Source: Opisthorchis felineus
Taxonomy: Eukaryota > Platyhelminthes > Trematoda > Opisthorchiida > Opisthorchiidae
Assembly: GCA_004794785.1 (NCBI GenBank)
Contig: SJOL01007370.1
Span: 51,539-115,538 of the forward strand
Length of the DNA stretch: 64,000 nt
Reading direction: 5' to 3'
Shown one piece after another: positions 56,701-64,000 of the stretch. The translations under genes and the position numbers were made by a program. The notes under the pieces were generated by a model that was not told the DNA's origin, did no database searches, and was given only the letters and a program-made list of their open reading frames with translations. Position 1 is the stretch's first letter, and each line of letters starts with the position of its first letter.

Positions 56701-59144
56701 GACTTTTCCTCAACATTTTTTATATGAAGAGACAGAGTGCTTTTCTTGGTCTTTCCTTACTTTGCTTACATTTGGTCTGTTTACATGTGCAACTGCGTGC
56801 CGTTTCAAGTTTATATGTAATAAAGGCAATTTCGTTTATTATTCGTTGTTTCCTACGTCATATCGCTTATCCATTTGCGTCTGGATTACACCACACCACT
56901 TGCCTCAGGTTTTGGCCGCAATGATTTTCGGGGGTGCATTCAGGTTTTCCCCCATCTAGTTGGTGTTTTGTGCGTGAGGTGGATCCTTCTGTCGCCCTAC
57001 TTCTACTAATGAGAGCTTAGTCGCAGCGCCATGCCATCCAAGATTCTGTTGCGTATACAATTTTACCAAGTAACCTGCGTCTTATGAATAGTCAGAATGC
57101 CCTATCCGAATAGTTTTCAGTTCTGAAGAAGGCTTGTACATAAAAAATAGTCCGAAACTGTCAATAACTAGGCGGTTTATGTCTGACCACCTCGTGAGAC
57201 TTGTAGGCTTTCGTGTAGCGGAACTTTTCTGCGATCCGAACACATCACTACTGATTTTACCTATGCGGGTTTGTCAGGCAGTCATATCGATCATCAACCA
57301 AAATGGAATAAAATGTTTGTGTGTATGCCTGTTTACAGGCCAGAACTGTTTGTTTTAACTTGACCTTTGAGAGCTCAGGCGCCCGCATGCTACTCAAATT
57401 CTAAACTACATGCACCAGCCCTGGCTATGAAGTGTCGTCTGTAAGCTTATCCGCAATGCTTTAGGGCCAGTCGATGTGCGATCATTCTTTCATGTAAGGA
57501 ATGACTACGCTATTGATTCACAACTAGATCAGTCACCGCGCCTCGGAGGATTGTGATAACAAAACGCGGAAAGAGATTGTCCTCCATTGGAATGACAAAC
57601 TATTTGAAAATAAACAGGATGTTCGTCACGGTCGGACAGCCGTTGGTCATCAAGTTTCGTAGCAGCGCTGCGTTGATTAATGAGAAAGAAATCAAGCACA
57701 GTAGCTGATACCGTCCCAACTCGTTTACCAGGCACACCACGTGAAAATGCGATAGATTTTAATAGCAACTCCTAGTTGTCCAAACGAACCCATTCGCCCT
57801 CACTTTAGCAGTCAACTGTGTGTTCTCTTCATCCTTACAAGGCTCCGAAGTCTAGGTATACACTTGATTTTGACAATCTTTGCAGCACACGCGCTACGTT
57901 GCATTGAATTTGAAGGAATTGTGGCCCGTCGCTGCGCTTATGATGTGACGAACTGGCTGGACTTTATACACACAGGAAGCTATCCATCCGGTGGAGTGGA
58001 CGAAGAATGGAAAGTTTAGGTAGTGGAGAATGTGCCGCACATTTAGAGGAAAGGAGCACGTTCTGTAATAGTTTCTGCGGAACCCGAACGGTCACCTACT
58101 CACAGCATGCCATCTAGGCATGGAATACTGACCAGAACCCCTTAAATCAAACGCTTGCAATCTATCGGAGACGCCCAGGTTGATTAGCGGGAACGTCAGG
58201 TGCTGGAACTTCCCGCCTGCTACTTTGGCAGTTGGTAAAAAATACCAACACATTTAGATGCAGACTTGAGCAGGTCTGTAGAATTTCGTGGATTCCAATC
58301 TATAGTAGGCAATGAAAATGCCAAGCGACACAGGCACCCGCTCCCTATAACTCTAATTTCAGTTTTCCCGCCGTCATATCCTTTGAGCTCATCCTGACTG
58401 CCGGCCAAATACACCCATTTGATATCGTGACCCCACCAAGGTCGGAAAATATAGATGTTACTGACTTAACGGGGGATATAATCCCATTCGAGATCATGAT
58501 CTCGTGTGGACCCGATTCATCGGCCTCTGTGTCATTTATTCTGCAGGAGAAATTGACTGCCTAGCGCAGCAGCTTGTTGAAACCATTTCATTTGCTTGGG
58601 GGAAGTCAAGCAGATAGAAAGAACAGTAGCGCCTGCGTGTGCAGGGAAGACGCCTGTGATAAAACCCTAATAATAGGGTTTTGACAGAAGAGCTTCCCTT
58701 CGTGGTGGACCAGCGGAGTTAGAAATGCGCTGGATAAACATGCCAACTTGAAACTACCGTCATCATAAATTGCAATACTAAACCATGGCTAGGCTTGCCG
58801 GTCAAACGAAAAAATCCAGACAGGATGTTGGAGTCAAACCAGTAGAAACCAATCATCGAAAAACATTGGTCGTATTATAATTTTGCCCAGTCAAAGGTTT
58901 CAGTGCTGAGGACAGTAGCCTTGATGAAAGATAGAAACAGGCAGTTCACTCCTCCCAATCAACAGAAGGCAGCTGTTCTCTTCAGGTTCATTTATCAGAC
59001 GAAGCGCGTTGTCCCCTTGGTCATTTGTCAACTCAAAATATCCCTAATGACATGAAACGTCGAAAAGGAACAAGTTAGCCAATAAGTGGGTCCTTCAGCC
59101 ATGTCGCAGAATCCTGGAGTAGATTGGTTGGCCACATAATAATG
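53738..59144. other. No recognised gene
   Basis: No exon, repeat family or RNA gene recognised in about 5.4 kb. A polyC run lies near 56205. Confidence 0.45.
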
Positions 59145-59360
59145 AAAATAATAATAATAATGTTTATTCCCATCTGGTTGGCAGCATACCGTCAGGCATG
59201 ATCATAATGACAGTCAGAATAAATGCTCGACTGATTTCAGGGGTAGTCACAAACCCTCGTAAGTGTCCTTTCAATACCAACAGCAATTCCGTACGCCTGA
59301 TCTGCGCAGACTGCCATGTGGTTTCCAACTCCTCAGCTCCTAACAACTGCTGCCGCAGAC
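59145..59360 (-). mobile_element. LINE 3'-end-like repeat with (AAT)n tail
   Basis: The plus strand begins with aataataataatgtttattc, then ccatctggttggcagcatac, cgtcaggcatgatcataatg and acagtcagaataaatgctcg. The same order recurs at 63.57-63.68 kb. A trinucleotide tail at one end suggests the 3' end of a non-LTR element on the minus strand. A 60-codon minus frame reads MLGAEELETTWQSAQIRRTE and ends MPDGMLPTRWE. Confidence 0.5.
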
Positions 59361-60529
59361 CCGCCCAATTCTCCTCATACTCTTCAAAGATTATTCAAAC
59401 GAGCTCAAAATGGCTGTGGCTTACTAAGCACAGAAGAGAAGCGGATCGATCGCATTATTTACTTCATTTTTCACTAATGAGAACCATGAGGAAAGGTATA
59501 TTTCTATTTACATTTTCAGCTTTATTGGTATGTTCGAAGTCCGATTCGTGATATTAAGCCCGCATGCTTATCGAGGTAGACGAAGTTCAGTGAAGTGTCA
59601 TCCGGTAGACACCGCTACTCAGGAATAATAACAGTAACATTAGCAATCAAAATAATAAAAAACTATCCCCAAAATATGTGGCACTCCATTAGGCATACTC
59701 AAAACAGTACTGTCTGAATGAAGGCACGAATGACGTCAGGTGCGGATGTCTGGAAACGCATGAAAGCGGGCGGTCATTTAAGATACTGGCGTTGTCGAAA
59801 ATTGCCAACACTGGCACGATCTGAACACAGTGGACATTGGGAACGGTAAGACGATAGGCGTGGAGGCAGTAAGGCTGGAATTCGGGGCTGAAGGAAAATT
59901 TATGTTGGTGTGATGGAACCAGCATCACCAGGACATGCTATAAATAAAACTTCACAGCAGCCCTTGCAAGAACGGGATGACCCTGAGTTGGGATATTAGC
60001 TGGAGGCATAGGCAGCAAAATGAGGATGGCGAATTACACTCACGCAAACTGGGGAAGAAAGGGGTTTCTACCATTGGAATGTAGATTAGGTTGAAAGTTG
60101 TTGAACTCACTGGTTCTCAGAAGTGTGGACAGTCGTTGTTCAAGCTTATCGGGATGGTAAAGTGTTGGCACTGCATACAGTTAGGTAGTTGTCACAGGAA
60201 GAACAAGTGTGTTTATGGCCTGAAAGGGCAGACAGTAGAGTACATCGCTTTGGAGTTTTGGCATTAATTCGGCGGAGTGTAACGATCTTGTGGGTGCATG
60301 CATCCAGCTAGACCGGAGCCAAATAGGGCATGTAATGCACGTTTAAAGCTTCGACCCATTGGCCATACTCTTGGCCCCCGAGAACGCGAAACCGCTCCGC
60401 GCATCTCAGCAGCACTATATCAGCACATATATATTTGATAGCTCTTATTCCAAAGCGCGCATATTTGGTGCCTGCCATTGAAGAGAAAAACGAGATTTCG
60501 ATTCTTAGCCTCAGCTAGGCTTAAAGATA

Positions 60530-61235
60530 GGTTTGGTTTATGCGGTTCGCCATGTGACTCTAGAATCCTCCAGCAGGACTAGAGCTCTTGGAAATTGCGA
60601 AATACTAGCAGAATGCATTCAGAGGCGACGGTTATCTCAAAAGCTTGATCACGCCATTCCAAGCCGGAAATGTTCTGAAGGCATGCTTTGGGTGATCGTG
60701 CACGCACCCACCAGTGTCTTCCAGGTCTTTTGTCCCACAAAGACACCTTATCCATCTGCCTTCTGCATTCGACCTCTTGATGTAGAACGTTCAGAGCTTC
60801 TTGGACTCAGTAGTTACTTAAGTTCAATTCCTTGAGGCCATACTGATGGCCTAAAAAGTGAACCCACTGCTCACGGACATCTCAGTCAGCCTTCTACTAT
60901 CCTATCTGTCTAGTACATTCTTACCTCTCCAAGATAAACAGAACCTTCTGCCCCTTCATGATCCTAGTGGCACCAGTTCAACGCAGAATTCTACAGGAAT
61001 GTGCTTGCTCCCGTACCCCCTATCCTCCTCGGATAACGTTCTTTATATTCAGTAGCAGAACGCATCCGAACCTATTTCTAAAACCGATAACCGTCGAAGT
61101 ACCGAGAGCTATCGATGTGAATGATTTACCTTTATTCCCTTTAGGAGTCTGGAATTGCCTACCACCCAAATGTGTGAATGAGCCATCCAAAGCGTGAGAT
61201 TGAGGGGTCTCCAATAACCTAGAACAACCGCAAAA
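60530..61235 (+). mobile_element. CR1/Jockey-like LINE, C-terminal remnant (tentative)
   Basis: One frame carries CEILAECIQRRRLSQKL (compare LE-IQRRATK of CR1/Jockey C-termini). Another ends SRTHPNLFLKPITVEVPRAI then LPLFPLGVWNCLPPKCVNEP, resembling the F-T-R--PLWN-LP--VV-A- ending of such elements. Several frame changes; no palm motifs seen. Confidence 0.4.
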
Positions 61236-62971
61236 TCGGGTCAACGGTGCGCATGGCGCTGCTCAGATACTAAAAGTAAGGATGTGGTTAGCACACCCGC
61301 TTATGGCAACGGCGTTCATGAAACCCTGTCCGCACTCTTCTCACAGTGAGGCGCAGACATATATTTGACATTTTCATATTGCACCTGCAATGATGTGTGC
61401 AAACAAAACGCCACTTCGTAGTACCATTTCGACGTGCATCCCGTACGAAACTCGGTACTCCCTTCACAAAGCTTCCTTACAGAAGCTTCGACATCCAGGC
61501 TTGATTAAGTGATTGCGCATATCATATCAAGTCGATGGCACGATGCACACAGTGCAAACAACAATAGAGGTTTATTTTATCAGCAAGTGAAACACTTTAG
61601 GGACGCATCTTTTTTGTTTTAGTGCAGGTTTGTCCATATTATATGGAGAGATATTTTATCCTTGTATCTGGAAGTGAGAGGACAAGGTAGAATAAGTTTC
61701 GTAGAGAGCACCACACAGCTTAGTGCGCTTGGTCATCAGAAGATTAAGGATGTATGACGCTTCTAGTAGACATAATCCCGGTCCCCCAGATTATTGCGTT
61801 TCCGGCCTACCAACCTATTTTATAGGGAGCATACAGGCTCATCAGCCGCATGAACAGATACTGATACCCGTAAATAGGACCGTGCCACCATAAAAAGTGC
61901 TAAGTTTACCATCACAGTTCTAAGTCGTCAGCAACGACGAATATGAATCTGCTTTACGGCCCCTAGACAGAAATATTTTTCCTACTGTTTGTAGCGTACT
62001 CTTTCGTAGGCTTCATCACTTGAACATTCCCTAGGTCGGTGTAACTACAAGGAAGAGCTTTGGTCCGGATCAGATTCATCCCGTGCCCGCTTGCGCTACC
62101 CGGTATGAGATTGTTGAATTCGAGAGAAGATTTGCATCACTTCCACACAGTGTACCAAAAGTTGATGAAAGTCCTACGATACGAATACGACTGAAAGGTT
62201 CAACACCGGTGGGAAGACGTGAAAGTTTTAACAAGCTCCTCGTCAAATCGAAAGTTTTCAGCCGGACAGCGCGGAAACGTTTAGTAGGAGAGATTTTGAG
62301 CCAAGAACATAAGCACCACCTTTGCGCAAAAGAATATGACAGAAAGAGAGATTTGACTGGAATACTAAAAGCTGCTGCAGAAGGGCTGATAGATTAAGAA
62401 GAAAAGAAGATTTCCGCGACATCACGGGGGTGCGAACGATGAGTTCAGTAGAGGAGCCCGTTATTTGAAATTTTTGGTGTTATGGACGGGGCCAGGATGA
62501 AATTTTACAGAGTAAGCACACTAAAGGCGGCAGAGTTCCAAAACTAACCAATTTGAATATGCTCGAATTGAGCGGTTGGTTTGGCAGACTTCCATGATAG
62601 TATAAGTGTGTTGGTGAATCTTGCTTTTATGGCTGGGGTTGCATTGTTTTACCTACTGTCTTGTGTCGCTCAGGATACAAAGCTAAATAAAGCGCAGTGA
62701 CGCGTTTTGATCTCAACAAATACTGGGAAGCGACAGGGAGTGCAGACGAAAAAATGCCTTACTACCATGACTGGGTGCATAATTTCCTTGGCCCGGTTTG
62801 TGCGTTGCAAGGGGCGGTGGTATCAGAGTGCGGTTACGGGATAACGCCTAACGTCATTGATGAGTGACGCAAAAGCCGTAGCCCACAGTTGTCTTGTTGT
62901 ACGTTCGTGCTATCCCAAAAAGTGGATGAATCGCCAGGAGCGAAAAGGATTTCAGCGTCAAAAAGTGTTAG
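61236..62971. other. Unassigned stretch with one open frame
   Basis: Holds a 104-codon plus-strand open stretch (62083-62397) rich in Arg/Lys/Glu (EFERRFASLPHSV, KVFSRTARKRLVGEIL, AKEYDRKRDL). The composition is more protein-like than its neighbours, but no family is recognised and no clear splice sites frame it. Confidence 0.3.
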
Positions 62972-63420
62972 TCACATCATTACTAACCATCCCAGTAGAC
63001 AACCACCAGAAGAAACTGAGATAAAATTAGCATAAAGGGGTCTGCGGTGACTAAAAACAGTCTGGAAAATCGCATAAGCAACAATAATCAGTTTGTGATC
63101 GGCCCAAGGAGTGAATCCTTTACTTACGAGCAGGTAGCAGTCAAATAAACTATGAGTCTTCACCCAAGGTGAAATTAGCGAGACCGTAGTGCCTGCGAGT
63201 TTCGAGAGGAAAGGAGACAGGAGGGTCTTCGTCGTTGACAATCTTTTGAAGTGCTTTTCCAAGGATAAACAGAGAAATATTTTTAAAATCGGGGTAACAG
63301 GACTTTACAACCCGACGAGATAATGAATTTGCCTGGGATACGCCTTGTTGTATTTCGTCAAACGCAGTCACGGAGGGAACACCATCGTCTTTGAGGATTT
63401 TCTTTACGTAGATTGGGTAG
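62972..63420 (-). pseudogene. Possible LINE endonuclease remnant
   Basis: Two overlapping minus frames (63150-63371 and 62972-63262) carry LANFTLGEDS and HSLFDCYLLVSKGFTPWADH then KLIIVAYAIF. P-ADHKLI resembles the catalytic SDH ending of CR1-type endonucleases (G-SDH--I). Evidence is a single motif. Confidence 0.28.
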
Positions 63421-63569
63421 AGGAAAAAAATTTGCGCATGCTAATGAATAAGACGACAATCATGATCTATAAGCCCCAAACTAGTTTTAAGTTTCTACCG
63501 TATTGAGGGTAGTGTTATCGGTTAGGGCGTCAATCCTGTTTGTCAAGAGTGTGAACTTAGAGTTAATAA

Positions 63570-63690
63570 CCCATCATCATAATAATAATAATAATACTGT
63601 TTGTTCCCAACTAGTGTGTGGCATACCATCAGACAGGATCACACGATTACAGTCAGAATAAAGCACGACTGGGGGGAGTGGCGGGTACTG
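63570..63690 (-). mobile_element. LINE 3'-end-like repeat with (AAT)n tail, second copy
   Basis: Reads aataataataataatactg, ttgttcccaactagtgtgtg, gcataccatcagacaggatc and cagtcagaataaagcacgac, matching 59.15-59.23 kb. The minus frame ends DGMPHTSWE, comparable to DGMLPTRWE in the first copy. Confidence 0.5.
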
Positions 63691-63811
63691 GGGATTGCGC
63701 GAAAAAAGGACAGTCATAAACAGTGGGCAATATATGATGTAGACTTGGTCACGCCTAAACCGGCACAGGAAGGGAAACACAATTACCAGGAGTTCAGCTT
63801 ACTTACTTGAT

Positions 63812-64000
63812 CCTTATTTCAGTGGATCACCGCCTATCTATCTGATACGTCACAGATAACACAAATTGGTGACAAACAGTCATCCCCACTACCGCGCACC
63901 AGTAGAGTCATTCAGGGGAGCGTGCTAGGCCCCATCCTCTTCCTACTGTATATCAACGACGTCTTCCACGCCGTATCCCATAGTAAACCCTTCCTTTTCG
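63812..64000 (+). mobile_element. CR1/Jockey-like LINE reverse transcriptase, cut by window end
   Basis: Open from 63812 to the edge: QWITAYLSDTSQITQIGDKQ, PRTSRVIQGSVLGPILFLLY, INDVFHAVSHSKPFLF. VIQGSVLGPILFLLYIND is RT motif B of the Jockey/CR1 group (GV-QGSVLGPLLFLLYIND). Motif C should follow beyond the window. This segment has no stop, unlike the other CR1-like pieces here. Upstream of 63812 no motif A was found, so it may be 5'-truncated. Confidence 0.8.

Noticed and set aside
1..64000. CRISPR array, operon, ribosome-binding sites or other bacterial features
   Set aside because: The spliced gene, long introns, pol III SINEs and non-LTR elements all indicate a eukaryotic nuclear genome; no spaced direct repeats were seen.

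Overview
The window is eukaryotic. Its one recognisable cellular gene is split into short exons with GT/AG junctions, and the introns are long and full of retrotransposon remains. The repeats are RTE-type LINEs ending in the C-terminal block common in flatworms, CR1/Jockey-like fragments, tRNA-derived SINEs and Ty3/Gypsy remnants. This points to a parasitic flatworm, most likely a digenean trematode with a large genome; the species cannot be told from here.

Main gene (+ strand, 21.2-49.7 kb): nine exons with continuous reading phase encode about 735 residues of a serine/threonine-protein phosphatase 6 regulatory subunit (SAPS-domain family, PPP6R/SAPS). The first four or five exons carry the C-terminal part of the SAPS domain, with recognisable blocks such as [19 protein letters not shown] and [10 protein letters not shown]. 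The later exons encode a long acidic, Ser/Thr/Pro-rich tail. Exons for the N-terminal half of the SAPS domain were not found upstream, so the gene is partial here. The last exon found ends either at a TGA or at a GTGAGT donor that overlaps that TGA, so the true 3' end is open. Introns run from 119 bp to 12.4 kb.

Left region (1-21 kb): no confident cellular gene. There is one splice-flanked open stretch at 2.5 kb with weak CUB resemblance. The rest is decayed LINEs: RTE pieces at 4.1-5.0, 6.06-8.19 and 11.7-14.75 kb, a CR1/Jockey-like RT fragment at 15.3-15.5 kb, SINEs at 9.6, 19.1 and 19.5 kb, and a long (AT)n at 19.9 kb.

Introns of the gene: RTE remains at 31.4-32.2 kb and 33.6-35.0 kb, a SINE at 29.8 kb, a degraded integrase-like piece at 37.9-38.1 kb, the best-preserved RTE element at 40.5-44.3 kb, a reverse-oriented SINE at 44.8-45.0 kb, a Gypsy integrase C-terminus at 46.5-47.4 kb with a possible LTR, and an inverted pair of SINE-like repeats at 48.5-49.0 kb.

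Right region (50-64 kb): a 102-base run of N inside an (AT)n tract, a SINE at 53.5 kb, LINE 3'-tail-like repeats at 59.2 and 63.6 kb, CR1/Jockey-like fragments at 60.5-61.2 and 63.0-63.4 kb, and an open RT segment running off the right edge.

The most interesting material is how the repeats relate to each other: two copies of one RTE family with non-overlapping deletions, a tandem duplication of an RTE 3' end, RTE 3' pieces preceded by inverted 5'-region boxes, and a tRNA-SINE whose body shares a stretch with that RTE 5' box. No CRISPR array, rRNA or bona fide tRNA gene was seen.
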